Below are positions 7,562-14,824 of a DNA stretch of 17,151 nucleotides, one piece after another (the stretch's first letter is position 1; each line of letters opens with the position of its first letter). This stretch comes from an uncultured Bacilli bacterium (GTDB lineage Bacteria > Bacillota_I > Bacilli_A > RF39 > UBA660), in contig CALVQP010000020.1 of the NCBI GenBank assembly GCA_944358225.1, forward strand, positions 1 to 17,151. Reading direction: 5' to 3'. The position numbers were made by a program, and so were the translations under genes. The notes beneath the pieces were generated by a model. That model was not told the DNA's origin and made no database searches. It saw nothing but the letters and a program-made list of their open reading frames with translations.

Positions 7562-7618
7562 TTAAGTTTGAGAGATAAAAAGATATTTGTAATCAATTTT
7601 TTGTATTTTTTTCTTCAT
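7562..7618 (-). CDS. 18-codon ORF, possible remnant of a recombinase N-terminus
   Basis: The ORF reads MKKKIQKIDYKYLFISQT and stops. GGAGG lies 9 nt upstream of its ATG. The KKKIxKID start resembles the basic N-termini of many large serine recombinases, so it could be a decayed leader of a second recombinase, or merely a leader peptide. The evidence is only the ribosome site and this short resemblance. Confidence 0.25.
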   Translation of the reverse strand: MKKKIQKIDYKYLFISQT

Positions 7619-7774
7619 ATTATCAATCCTCCAATCACTACTTAATTTAAAATAATATTTTTTGGTACATTTAATTTTAAAAGGTTAATTTTATTTTTCT
7701 ATTTAATATTTATACAATTTTTGATTTCTTTAAGGTTACAAATTCTTTTTATTAAAATATTAAGAGTTATTTCA

Positions 7775-9235
7775 TTACATACTTATTTCCATATCATCTG
7801 ATTTATCTTTTTCAGAACGTTCATATTTACGATTAACACCATTTGCATAGTATTCCATATCATCATAATTTATTTCATCATTTTTTTTATAATGAATACC
7901 TATTTTATGACCTAATGCTCTACAAACCTTATCGCAAAAATTAAACATTTTTGCTTTAAAGTTAGCGAGTGTTTCTTGTAATTCATTAACTGTCGATTCT
8001 AATTTTTCAATAATAGAATTTTTTTCTTTTATAATTGTTTTTTGTTTAGAGATAGTTTGCTCTTGTTCATAAATTTTAGTGTCTCTTTCTTTAATGGCTC
8101 TACCATCTTTTAATTTATCATTTTCACATTGAAGATTTCCAAGTTCTTGTGTGAGTTCTTCTAGTAGTACATCTTTTTTCTTAATTACATTTTTATTATT
8201 AGAATTTTCCTTTTGTATTTGTTTAGAATAATCAATTAAATTAGTAATATCTTCATCTTTATACCCTATAACTTTTCTTTTTATAGGATTTAAGATTTCA
8301 TTTGTATTTAATTCAGATATTTCTTTTGAAGTTTGTAATTCGATTTCATTTAATTTCTTATTTTTTTCAAATTCAATTTTCATTTCACTAATTTGTTCAT
8401 TTAAATCTTCGATTTCTTTTTCTGCTTTCGTTTTATGATGTTTGTTATCTCCAATATTTCCACGAAAGAGATTATATCCTTTTTCAGTAATATATTTATT
8501 ATAATCATCTTGAATTTTTGCATAAGATGTTTTGCCACCTAGTGTTTTCCAAAACTGATCTCAATTTAGGAATTTTCCTGTTTCAGTCTTAAAAAGGTTT
8601 TTTCCATTTTTATCTTTCTTTTGGACTGGATACATTTTTTTATTTCCTTTTTTATCTATTCCTTCACGATAAACTATATTTCCATTTGTATCAGTTTCAA
8701 ATACTTTTCTTTTAACCTCATTAACGATAGGCATAAAATAAAAGTGTAAGTGTGGAGTATCTTCATCATAGTGAACTTGTGCATAAACTACATTCTCTTT
8801 TCCAACAAGATTTTCTAAAAAGTTATAACTATCATTGAAAAATGCTTTAACTCTCTCAGGTATATCTTCTTCATTTTTGATATCAGGTACTAGAATAGGG
8901 TTACCTTTATCCTTACCGACTTGATGAACTCTATTACTATCTTTAAACTTCATTCCCAAACTTTGAAAAAATTCTTTTCCACTTGTAACGATAGCACCAT
9001 TTAGTAAATTGGTATTCTTGCTATCATTATAATATATTTTATTATCTTTCAATTTAGAATAGACTTGTTCTTGTAGAGTTGGTTTAGATAGAGGTACATA
9101 ACTATAATTAAAAATTGTTCTTTCTTGATCGTAATTACCTGTACCTTTTCTTTTCGTAAGTTCTACTCCAAGCCCACCTAAATCTGCTGATTTATATTTA
9201 CTTTCAAATCTTAATACTTGATTTCCAGCATACAT
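7775..9235 (-). pseudogene. MobV-type (Pre/Mob) relaxase with an in-frame TGA stop
   Basis: The frame runs from an ATG with AAAGGAGGG 7 nt upstream to a stop at 7775, giving 486 residues but for one TGA at codon 225 (8561-8563). Upstream of it lies the relaxase domain (224 aa), with the MobV signature HYDEDTPHLHF (His155, Asp157, Glu158, His162, His164). Immediately downstream the same frame continues as DQFWKTLGGKTSYAKIQDDY, typical of MobV proteins, then a long coiled coil (about 285-430). No frameshift is involved. The enzyme should nick oriT for mobilisation. The truncated product keeps the catalytic motif but loses the helical C-terminus used for dimerisation or membrane association in MobM. 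The cause may be a recent nonsense mutation, a sequencing error or, less likely, read-through. Confidence 0.88.
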
Positions 9236-9270
9236 TTAATCCCTCCTTTGCTATTGCGTCTTTAGGGTAG

Positions 9271-9332
9271 AGGTCAATTATTGACCTATCTCACTAGGGC
9301 ATAGCCCACGTGAGATTAGGGAGTTCCCTAAT
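9271..9332. repeat. Three adjacent palindromes upstream of the relaxase (candidate oriT)
   Basis: Three hairpins follow one another: AGGTCAAT/ATTGACCT (9271-9287, perfect 8 bp), CTCACTAGGGC/GCCCACGTGAG (9290-9314, 9 of 11 pairs) and ATTAGGGA/TCCCTAAT (9315-9332, perfect 8 bp). They lie directly upstream of the relaxase, where MobV elements usually carry oriT. The segment is clearly more GC-rich than its surroundings. I could not match it to a known MobV nick sequence. Confidence 0.5.
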
Positions 9333-9341
9333 AACCCCTTG

Positions 9342-9465
9342 CTTGTTTAATCGCAAATGCCTAAACTAACGTAAAGGCAAATGCTAATAAACAAGATTAA
9401 ATAATAAGCACCTACTAGGTACTCATTATTTAATGAATTATAAAAGGGTAGCACCTTTTATAATT
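9342..9465. repeat. Nested repeats and two long hairpins between relaxase and RepA-like gene
   Basis: CTTGTTTA (9342-9349) and TAAACAAG (9388-9395) are inverted and enclose a GCAAATGC direct repeat (9353-9360, 9377-9384) and TGCCT/AGGCA. Next, 9397-9413 pairs with 9417-9433 (15 of 17). Finally AATTATAAAAGG (9436-9447) pairs perfectly with CCTTTTATAATT (9454-9465). Together with the three palindromes at 9271-9332 this gene-free stretch (9236-9573) looks like an origin: oriT, a replication origin served by the neighbouring RepA-like ATPase, or both. The rest of the gap (9466-9573) holds TTTTCG-tac-CGAAAA (9494-9508) and a weak hairpin at 9536-9554. Confidence 0.5.
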
Positions 9466-9573
9466 GTAAAAATATTCACTATCGCCACTTTCATTTTCGT
9501 ACCGAAAACAAAACGTGCCTCGTTCATTTTTTACTAACTTTTTAGAAAAAAGTTACAAAAACTTTTACGAAAA

Positions 9574-10527
9574 TTATTCATTTTCGTAATTAGGTTCTTC
9601 ATAATGTGCGACATATAATCTTTCATTACCAGACCTTTTTTTTTCAATATGAAGTCCCTCTTTTTCTAAATTATTTATATTATTACTTAATAATTTTCCA
9701 AAGGCTGATGGAGTAATTTGTAAATTTAATTTACTTGTTATCTCGCTTACAGTAAATGAAAAATCTTGTTGTTTAATTGCATAATTTAGAAAAGTTAATA
9801 CATTATAATTTAAGTCATCACTTTCAACTTCTGATAGTTCAAATAACAAATTATCATTCCTTTTTAGAACTAAATCCAATCCCTCATAATCTCTACTTTC
9901 ATAATTAAAAATAATTTTATTTTTCAAGTTTGAATCTTGTTTTAAAGTAATTTTTCCATCAACTGATCCATCAATAGCAGTGCTACCTAAAGAAGTATTA
10001 TTCTTATTTAAATGATGAATTAGAAGAATAGTAAAGTTATATTTTTTACATAATTCTCTAAATTTAGGAATCACAACTTGTCCCATATCTTGATAATTAT
10101 TTAAGTCATAACCATTGTTTAAATCAATTCCACTAAACATATCTATGACAACAAATCTCCCTTTTAAATCGTTTGAAAATTCTTGAAATTCTATTTGTAA
10201 ATCCATTAAATTTAATTTTCTTTCATTCATTTCCTGTTCTTTTAATCTAAAATTATCATCATTAAATTCTAATTTCATCTTATCAATTCTATCTAAAATT
10301 TGTGAAAAATTCATTTCTGTGCTAATATATAAGACAGGAGATGGATTTGTTCTTAATCCTAAAAATGTTGTGCCTGTTGCAATAGAGTTAGCAAGTTGAA
10401 GTGCCAACAATGACTTGCCAACTTTTGGTCTAGCAACAAGACAATATAATCCATTAGATTTCATTAGGTTATCAACTATGAAATCTTTTTTTGTAAATTT
10501 TTTTCTCATTTCACTTATTGTTTTCAT
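9574..10527 (-). CDS. RepA-like AAA ATPase (hexameric helicase family)
   Basis: A 317-aa ATPase; AAAGGAGG lies just upstream of the ATG. Walker A is ARPKVGKS (32-39), Walker B is FVVIDMFSG with Asp129, and LLIHHLNKNN (168-177) matches the sensor strand of RecA-fold AAA_25/RepA helicases such as RSF1010 RepA. The last ~80 residues look like a winged-helix domain (FTVSEITSKLNLQITPSAF). It overlaps the small HTH gene by 17 bp, so the two form one transcription unit. Possible roles are unwinding the element during transfer or supporting replication of the excised circle; neither is shown by the sequence. A DnaB/KaiC-type ATPase of other function is the main alternative. Confidence 0.8.
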   Translation of the reverse strand: MKTISEMRKKFTKKDFIVDNLMKSNGLYCLVARPKVGKSLLALQLANSIATGTTFLGLRTNPSPVLYISTEMNFSQILDRIDKMKLEFNDDNFRLKEQEMNERKLNLMDLQIEFQEFSNDLKGRFVVIDMFSGIDLNNGYDLNNYQDMGQVVIPKFRELCKKYNFTILLIHHLNKNNTSLGSTAIDGSVDGKITLKQDSNLKNKIIFNYESRDYEGLDLVLKRNDNLLFELSEVESDDLNYNVLTFLNYAIKQQDFSFTVSEITSKLNLQITPSAFGKLLSNNINNLEKEGLHIEKKRSGNERLYVAHYEEPNYENE

Positions 10528-10759
10528 TTGTTTCCTCCTTTCTAGTTGCTAAATTCTTTAAATAGTTAATATCTATTTTTAAATAATCAACAACGATATT
10601 CATAGGTAGATCTACTGTGTGTAATTCATAATTTAAATATTCTTTTATTTTTCTTTTAAGTCTTAATGCTGAACTTTTGCTTAATCCTGTTAATCTCATT
10701 AAATCGTTAACATTACACCAATTTTTAGATATTAGTTCTAGTGTTTCTTTTGCATTCAT
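10511..10759 (-). CDS. Small helix-turn-helix DNA-binding protein
   Basis: An 82-aa protein with the ATG preceded by GAGG. Residues ~12-40 (NVNDLMRLTGLSKSSALRLK) form a clear helix-turn-helix; the rest is charged and helical. It is the first gene of the minus-strand operon and overlaps the ATPase gene by 17 bp. Position and size suit an excisionase or a partner of the RepA-like ATPase, but no family-defining motif separates these options. Confidence 0.65.
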   Translation of the reverse strand: MNAKETLELISKNWCNVNDLMRLTGLSKSSALRLKRKIKEYLNYELHTVDLPMNIVVDYLKIDINYLKNLATRKEETNENNK

Positions 10760-10779
10760 CTTTTACCTCGCTTTCTTTT

Positions 10780-10807
10780 CTTATAATGATGGTTTTAGTG
10801 TTACCAA
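10780..10807 (-). promoter_or_regulatory. Candidate promoter for the HTH-RepA-like operon
   Basis: On the minus strand TTGGTA (complement of 10802-10807) and TATAAG (complement of 10780-10785) are spaced by 16 nt, upstream of the GAGG site at the HTH gene. Each box matches the sigma-A consensus only partly. Confidence 0.35.
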
Positions 10808-11040
10808 CAACTCCCTTTTAGGATGTATATATAGTTATTAGCCATATATGTAACGAAGATTTTAGTTAATCTACAACTCTCGTGCCAATAGAGGTATTTT
10901 TGCCTTGCATTTGTTTAACGAGTCGGCATATCGGCGATTTCCAACTCTATTTAATTGTCAAAGAACTATTAAGGTTGTAAAATAATTAAAATTGCAACCT
11001 TTAAGTTAATTTTATAATAATAAAAAATGTTTGTCAATAA
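10808..11040. other. Divergent intergenic region with a GC-richer island and inverted repeat
   Basis: The gene-free gap between the divergent operons spans 10760-11131. About 10865-10945 is noticeably richer in G+C than all neighbouring DNA, and I find no ORF with a ribosome site there, so a structured RNA or a binding region is possible. AAGGTTG (10971-10977) and CAACCTT (10995-11001) form an inverted repeat without a T-run. Confidence 0.3.
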
Positions 11041-11105
11041 AAAAGTTGCATATTTTAATAAAAAATAACTAAAAAGTTGCAAAAAGAATTAAAATGTGTT
11101 ATATT
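11041..11105 (+). promoter_or_regulatory. Promoter with GTTGCA operator repeats for the XRE repressor
   Basis: TTGCAA (11077-11082) and TATATT (11100-11105) are spaced by 17 nt. AAAAGTTGCA occurs twice as a direct repeat (11041-11050 and 11072-11081), the second copy covering the -35 box. The complement TTGCAAC recurs at 10993-10999. This layout suggests negative autoregulation by the XRE protein encoded just downstream. Confidence 0.5.
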
Positions 11106-11131
11106 TATATTGCGAAAGGAGTTTTATTCGT

Positions 11132-11653
11132 ATGAAAGATAATAATGAAACTGTTGGACAAATGATTGCTCGAGCAAGAGAAGAAAAGGGATTATCTAAA
11201 AGGGAACTTGCTAGAATTGCTAAAATAAGTGATACTGAACTTGCTAGAATTGAATCAGGACAAAGAGAAATACCAAATCCTAAAACATTAAGAAAGATTA
11301 GTACACATATTGGAATAAACTACAATGATTTAATGTATGCTGCAGGGCTTGGCTTTCAAGTAACTTCTTTAAATCCTTTTTTAATTAACTACTATGAACA
11401 TTTAAAAGGAGATCAAATTGTAGATGCCATTTTGAATACTTCATCAATGATTAAAAATTGGGAAGAATTAGTGGCTAATTTTAAAGAAAGACTAGATAAA
11501 GAAAAGTTGTCCGATTCCGAAAAAGAGATAATTTCACAAACAATTGAAGATACTGAGTATCAAATTGAAACAGCAAAAGAAATTGTCAATGTTCTAAATA
11601 GTGCTAGAAGAAAGGAGGCAGTTGAAAATGATAAAAAGAAACAAGAAGATTAG
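11132..11653 (+). CDS. XRE-family transcriptional repressor
   Basis: A 173-aa regulator. The start at 11132 is chosen because AAAGGAG precedes it; upstream codons in frame lie inside the promoter. An XRE helix-turn-helix occupies about 5-60 (GLSKRELARIAKISDTELAR), followed by a helical C-terminal region (about 90-165). It is divergent from the mobility operon, the usual place of the master repressor in such elements. No ImmA-type protease gene follows. The next gene overlaps it by 26 bp, and an AAAGGAGG inside its end serves that gene. Confidence 0.85.
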   Translation: MKDNNETVGQMIARAREEKGLSKRELARIAKISDTELARIESGQREIPNPKTLRKISTHIGINYNDLMYAAGLGFQVTSLNPFLINYYEHLKGDQIVDAILNTSSMIKNWEELVANFKERLDKEKLSDSEKEIISQTIEDTEYQIETAKEIVNVLNSARRKEAVENDKKKQED

Positions 11654-12071
11654 TATAGGTGCAATTATTATAAATATTTTATTGCTAGTGTTTGCTATAT
11701 TAAGTGTAGTTTTAAAAAATAACTTTTTGTATGCTTGGTATTGGATTTTTGTTACTTTAATGCTTTTATTTGAAGTGTTATATGTTTGGCTTTGGAGTAA
11801 AGTAGGTAGAAATGTCGATAAACATAAGTCAAGTACAATAAACCGATCATTTAATGATGTAACAGCAGTATCCATTGTTTTAAGTGGATTACTATATTTA
11901 TCTGTATTATTTTGTGAGTTTTTAGATGAGAGCATTAAGGCAAATATCTATGTTATATGGATTATGTATGTATTACTAACTATTGCAGTTTTATTTAATT
12001 ATTTAGCCGTTTATAATGCCAATAAAGAAACAAAGGAACTTGTCGAAAAAACATTCAATAGAAAAAGATAA
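11628..12071 (+). CDS. Four-helix membrane protein of unknown function
   Basis: A 147-aa protein. The ATG at 11628 has AAAGGAGG 8 nt upstream. Four hydrophobic segments are visible at about 8-29, 32-56, 77-99 and 105-130, with short basic ends (MIKRNKK, NRKR). It overlaps the XRE repressor gene and must be co-regulated with it. I recognise no family; immunity to superinfection, or anchoring or sensing for the repressor, are only possibilities. Confidence 0.7.
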   Translation: MIKRNKKISIGAIIINILLLVFAILSVVLKNNFLYAWYWIFVTLMLLFEVLYVWLWSKVGRNVDKHKSSTINRSFNDVTAVSIVLSGLLYLSVLFCEFLDESIKANIYVIWIMYVLLTIAVLFNYLAVYNANKETKELVEKTFNRKR

Positions 12072-12132
12072 TGACAGGAATGACAGGAAAAAATGGGTGT
12101 ATCCCACCCAAAAACAAGTGTCATAAGTGTCA
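12072..12132. repeat. Nested inverted repeats after the repressor operon
   Basis: TGACAGGAATGACA (12072-12085) is complementary to TGTCATAAGTGTCA (12119-12132) at 11 of 14 positions, and each arm is itself a TGACA/TGTCA direct repeat. Nested inside is TGGGTG/CACCCA (12094-12110). It precedes the terminator and could be an RNA element or a protein site. Confidence 0.5.
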
Positions 12133-12139
12133 CAAATTG

Positions 12140-12167
12140 AAAAGGAGCAAGATTTTTGCTCCTTTTT
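12140..12167 (+). terminator. Terminator of the XRE repressor operon
   Basis: AAAAGGAGCAA (12140-12150) pairs perfectly with TTGCTCCTTTT (12156-12166) around a 5-nt loop, followed by T. It is strong and would also work, with the A-run, in the reverse direction. Confidence 0.85.
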
Positions 12168-12216
12168 GCATACATAATTTAACTTTCGTATATTATTTTT
12201 ATAATTGAACATATTA

Positions 12217-12274
12217 TCACTATGAGATAGTGAATTTAGGCTATTTTGATGATTTAACTGATAAAATTTATAAT
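12217..12274 (+). promoter_or_regulatory. Operator-like palindrome and promoter of the second XRE gene
   Basis: TCACTAT-gag-ATAGTGA (12217-12233) is a perfect palindrome. Downstream, TTGATG (12246-12251) and TATAAT (12269-12274) are 17 nt apart. Transcription would start near 12281, so the mRNA would be almost leaderless at the ATG at 12285. Confidence 0.5.
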
Positions 12275-12284
12275 GGTGGTAGCA

Positions 12285-12497
12285 ATGAGACTTAATATGA
12301 AAGATTATACCAAAGGCGAGGCTATTAGAATTATACGTGAATGGACTAGTCTTACTCAAAAAGACTTTGCCAAACGTATTGGAAAATCAAAGCGAACGAT
12401 AGAACAATACGAAGCAGGTACAGTCAATTATGGAGTAGAAGTCTTAAAAACTATAGCCAAAGAATTTGATATAGATATTGTAATAGAGAAAAAATAG
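12285..12497 (+). CDS. Small XRE-family HTH protein
   Basis: A 70-aa single-domain regulator from the ATG at 12285. The helix-turn-helix (SLTQKDFAKRIGKSKRTIEQ) covers most of the protein, with the tail IDIVIEKK forming a final strand. No Shine-Dalgarno is visible. An earlier ATG at 12273 overlaps the TATAAT box, so 12285 is preferred with leaderless translation, as known for some phage repressors; 12297 is a further option. It converges on the gene at 12500-12958 with only 2 nt between stops. Confidence 0.75.
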   Translation: MRLNMKDYTKGEAIRIIREWTSLTQKDFAKRIGKSKRTIEQYEAGTVNYGVEVLKTIAKEFDIDIVIEKK

Positions 12498-12499
12498 AT

Positions 12500-12958
12500 T
12501 CAGTGTTTTGGAATCCTAATAATACTATAATAATCTAATAAAATATCAAATATTGTATCTAATGATTTTGAAATATCTTCTTCACTATATTTTGATTTTA
12601 GTGAATCAAGAGATTCTAACAAAGTAGATTCTTTTTCACTACTTTGTTTTTTAATATCATTATTAACTATTTTAAAACAATCTTCAACTAAAGTTTCATT
12701 TGGATTATTGTAACAAAATGATTTGTAAATAATAAACTCCATATCATCATCAGTTATACTTTCTGAAAGAACATTACAAAATTTTGTATATAGATTATTG
12801 ATTATTTCGTCTGCATATTGTACAAGTTCTTCAAATTTGTTCTCGTGGATTATCATTCCAAAATATCCACCTAATGCAGTAATTTTAAGATCTACTAGCC
12901 CTGTTAAATCATTATATGCTTGGTTTACTACTTGATTGATTATGGTATTTTGTTCCAT
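12500..12958 (-). CDS. Unknown 152-aa soluble helical protein
   Basis: Start ATG with AAAGGAG upstream. The product is acidic and helical, with Cys at about residues 86 and 107 and no membrane segment or known catalytic motif. It is the only minus-strand gene between the plus-strand regulators, has its own upstream region and a TGA stop. A palindrome (12977-12992) lies between its likely promoter and its ribosome site. I do not recognise a family. Confidence 0.65.
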   Translation of the reverse strand: MEQNTIINQVVNQAYNDLTGLVDLKITALGGYFGMIIHENKFEELVQYADEIINNLYTKFCNVLSESITDDDMEFIIYKSFCYNNPNETLVEDCFKIVNNDIKKQSSEKESTLLESLDSLKSKYSEEDISKSLDTIFDILLDYYSIIRIPKH

Positions 12959-12976
12959 AAACGCTCCTTTCGTATT

Positions 12977-12992
12977 GTAGTGAAGTCACTAC
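12977..12992. promoter_or_regulatory. Palindromic operator candidate upstream of the 12500-12958 gene
   Basis: GTAGTGA-ag-TCACTAC is a perfect 7-bp inverted repeat 19 nt before the start codon. It contains the same TAGTGA/TCACTA half-sites as the palindrome at 12217-12233, with the order of the half-sites reversed. Confidence 0.45.
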
Positions 12993-13087
12993 CATATAAG
13001 TATAACACAATATTGAATTTTTAGGCACAAAAGGTTGCTTATTTATAAATTTTTTTCTTCTATAATTTTATTTAGGAGAGTGATATT

Positions 13088-13324
13088 TTGAATCAGTATG
13101 CTGACTTTAATGAGAACATTAAGGCTGTTATCTGTCAAAACATCAAAAAATATAGAAATGAAAAAGGTGTGAGATTGATGGATCTAGCAGAAATATTAGA
13201 TGTATCAGTTAATCATTTAAAACGTATTGAGTCAGCAAATGATAGAAATAATATATCACTTATGACTTTATACAAAATTTCTATAATATTAGGTGTTAGA
13301 ATAGATAAATTTTTTGAGGAATAG
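13088..13324 (+). CDS. XRE-family HTH regulator beside the cargo operon
   Basis: A 78-aa single-domain XRE protein. The start is TTG at 13088 with AGGAGAG about 8 nt upstream; no in-frame ATG occurs before the conserved domain. The helix-turn-helix reads MDLAEILDVSVNHLKRIESA, and RIDKFFEE ends the fold as in many XRE proteins. A TATAAT at 13061-13066 could be its -10 box. It lies 81 nt upstream of the cargo operon on the same strand, so it probably controls that operon. Confidence 0.8.
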   Translation: MNQYADFNENIKAVICQNIKKYRNEKGVRLMDLAEILDVSVNHLKRIESANDRNNISLMTLYKISIILGVRIDKFFEE

Positions 13325-13335
13325 AAGTAGGATCA

Positions 13336-13364
13336 TTTAGATTTTGCTTTTTTTGTAGTATAAT
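13336..13364 (+). promoter_or_regulatory. Candidate promoter of the cargo operon
   Basis: TTTAGA (13336-13341) and TATAAT (13359-13364) are spaced by 17 nt. This lies between the XRE gene and the first membrane-protein gene. Confidence 0.5.
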
Positions 13365-13405
13365 AATCTTAACGACAAATAGTAAGTTTGAAAGTGAGAT
13401 ATTTT

Positions 13406-13837
13406 ATGAAGAAAAAGAAAATAATAGTTGCAATGATAATTTTAGTTTGTTTATGTGTTGCCATAAGTTTAATATTGCATAATAAGTATAAAAAAGACAA
13501 AGAAAACAGAGAGCAACAAAGATATACTGAAATAAGAAAGAATGTAAAAACAGCAGTAGAGTGGAATATAAATGCTATGTATCCTAATTGTGAAATATCT
13601 GATGGTTTTAAAGATTTATCAGGTACACACTATAATTCATCATTTTTAATAAATAATGGTTATATAAAGAAAGAGCAATTATTAGATGTAGATAATAAAT
13701 CATATTGTGATGTATATGTGGACATAAGAACAGAATATAAAGATAAGTTAGAGCATCAAAGAGATTGTAAAATTTATTACAAAATTTATTTAAAATGCAA
13801 CAACTTTGAAGATAAGGGATATATAAATTGGGGGTAA
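13406..13837 (+). CDS. Membrane-anchored extracytoplasmic protein, cargo gene 1
   Basis: A 143-aa protein. The ATG at 13406 is preferred over a TTG at 13388 that would encode six extra residues; a GAAAGTGAG stretch lies upstream. A KKKK start and a hydrophobic segment (6-24) anchor it with the rest outside. Four Cys lie in the outer domain (about 62, 101, 121 and 131), so disulfides are possible. INNGYIKKEQLLDVDNKSYC recalls the C-terminal lobe of pilin-like proteins, but there is no prepilin cleavage motif. First of four similarly sized exported proteins in one operon. Function unknown. Confidence 0.65.
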   Translation: MKKKKIIVAMIILVCLCVAISLILHNKYKKDKENREQQRYTEIRKNVKTAVEWNINAMYPNCEISDGFKDLSGTHYNSSFLINNGYIKKEQLLDVDNKSYCDVYVDIRTEYKDKLEHQRDCKIYYKIYLKCNNFEDKGYINWG

Positions 13838-13839
13838 AT

Positions 13840-14415
13840 ATGAAAAAGAAAAATTTAATTATTGTGACCCTATTAATTTTAATGTTTTTATTTATTTTTG
13901 GGAGTTACAAGTTAATTGAATTTTTAGATTTTAAAAGTTCTATTTCAAATCTGGAAGAATACAATATGATTCCAGAAAATGAAAGATTAACATACAAGCA
14001 AGTCACTCATAAAAAAAATAAATATTTATTAGTAGGTTTTAAGGGAAATAATCCTACTTATGCTGATAATGTAATACTTTTAGAAAAAAATTCAAAGTAT
14101 TATGTTTTGGAAAAAATAACTAATTGTGATATAGGTAATGAAACAGCTTATTTTAAAGATGGTAGTTTTTATATTCATTGTACAGGTAGAAAAGCAAATA
14201 TAATTCAATATGAACTTGACAATAAAGAAGTAAAAAAATCATATATTGAATTAAATTACAAAGATGTACCGAATATCAGTCAATTACATTTATTTGTAAA
14301 TAATGTTGATGATGAATATATCTATTTATTTTCTTATGTAAAAAATGATGATACTATTGCTGAAGGTCAGAAAGTAAAATGTTCTCTTGAAAATAAAAAA
14401 TGTATGTATTATTAG
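13840..14415 (+). CDS. Membrane-anchored extracytoplasmic protein, cargo gene 2
   Basis: A 191-aa protein. Its ATG lies 2 nt after the previous stop, with GGGGG just before it overlapping that stop region, so translation is tightly coupled. Basic MKKK and a hydrophobic stretch (5-23) anchor it. The outer domain is strand-rich, with NxxLLV and FKDGSFYIHC segments suggesting a beta-propeller or beta-sandwich-like repeat pattern. It has Cys near 96, 115, 182 and 188. I recognise no family. Confidence 0.65.
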   Translation: MKKKNLIIVTLLILMFLFIFGSYKLIEFLDFKSSISNLEEYNMIPENERLTYKQVTHKKNKYLLVGFKGNNPTYADNVILLEKNSKYYVLEKITNCDIGNETAYFKDGSFYIHCTGRKANIIQYELDNKEVKKSYIELNYKDVPNISQLHLFVNNVDDEYIYLFSYVKNDDTIAEGQKVKCSLENKKCMYY

Positions 14416-14425
14416 GAAGTCTACT

Positions 14426-14800
14426 ATGAAGAAAATAATTTATAGAATTTTAGTATTATTAGCATTTTTATTACTATTATTTATTATATTCAATATATTA
14501 CTATTTTGTGGGAAAATACAAGATTACATATACTTAAAAATAAATAATGATAATAAAGAACATATTATAAGTTTATTACAAGAACAAGAAGAAAATATGT
14601 TTAATTTAGAGGGAAAAATAGATTTAAATACTTGTTATAAAAATCTAAAAAGAATTGAAGTGGTTTATTTGTTTCCAGACGGAGAAGATTATATACTTTA
14701 TTGTCAAGAGGAACAAATCAGTTTTTCTTTAGACAATCCTAATTATAGTCTTCCTAGATATGTTGGTAAAAATGGTAAAACTGGTTTTAGATTTAATTAA
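14426..14800 (+). CDS. Membrane-anchored extracytoplasmic protein, cargo gene 3
   Basis: A 124-aa protein. The ATG at 14426 follows AGGAAG, 10 nt after the previous stop; an in-frame ATG at 14387 lies inside the previous gene and is not preferred. A long, very hydrophobic anchor spans about 6-29. The small outer domain has Cys in LNTCYKNL and ILYCQEE that could pair, and ends in an aromatic, Gly-rich tail. No known motif is visible. Size and layout match the other cargo proteins. Confidence 0.65.
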   Translation: MKKIIYRILVLLAFLLLLFIIFNILLFCGKIQDYIYLKINNDNKEHIISLLQEQEENMFNLEGKIDLNTCYKNLKRIEVVYLFPDGEDYILYCQEEQISFSLDNPNYSLPRYVGKNGKTGFRFN

Positions 14801-14824
14801 TAAATTTTAAGGAGTGATTTAATT

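Noticed and set aside
8561..8563. TGA read as tryptophan (Mycoplasma-type code)
   Set aside because: TGA is the natural end of sipW and of the 12500-12958 gene, Trp is written TGG throughout, and only this one gene has an internal TGA.
9271..9465. CRISPR array
   Set aside because: The repeats are inverted, differ from each other and are not spaced by unique spacers of constant length; no cas genes are present.
10874..10948. CAACTCT at 10874-10880 and 10942-10948 as secondary attachment cores
   Set aside because: Only 7 bp match the core, no arm sequences flank them, and such short matches are expected by chance.
11594..11935. Minus-strand open frame over the four-helix membrane protein gene
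   Set aside because: Mirror of a well-supported plus-strand gene with its own ribosome site.
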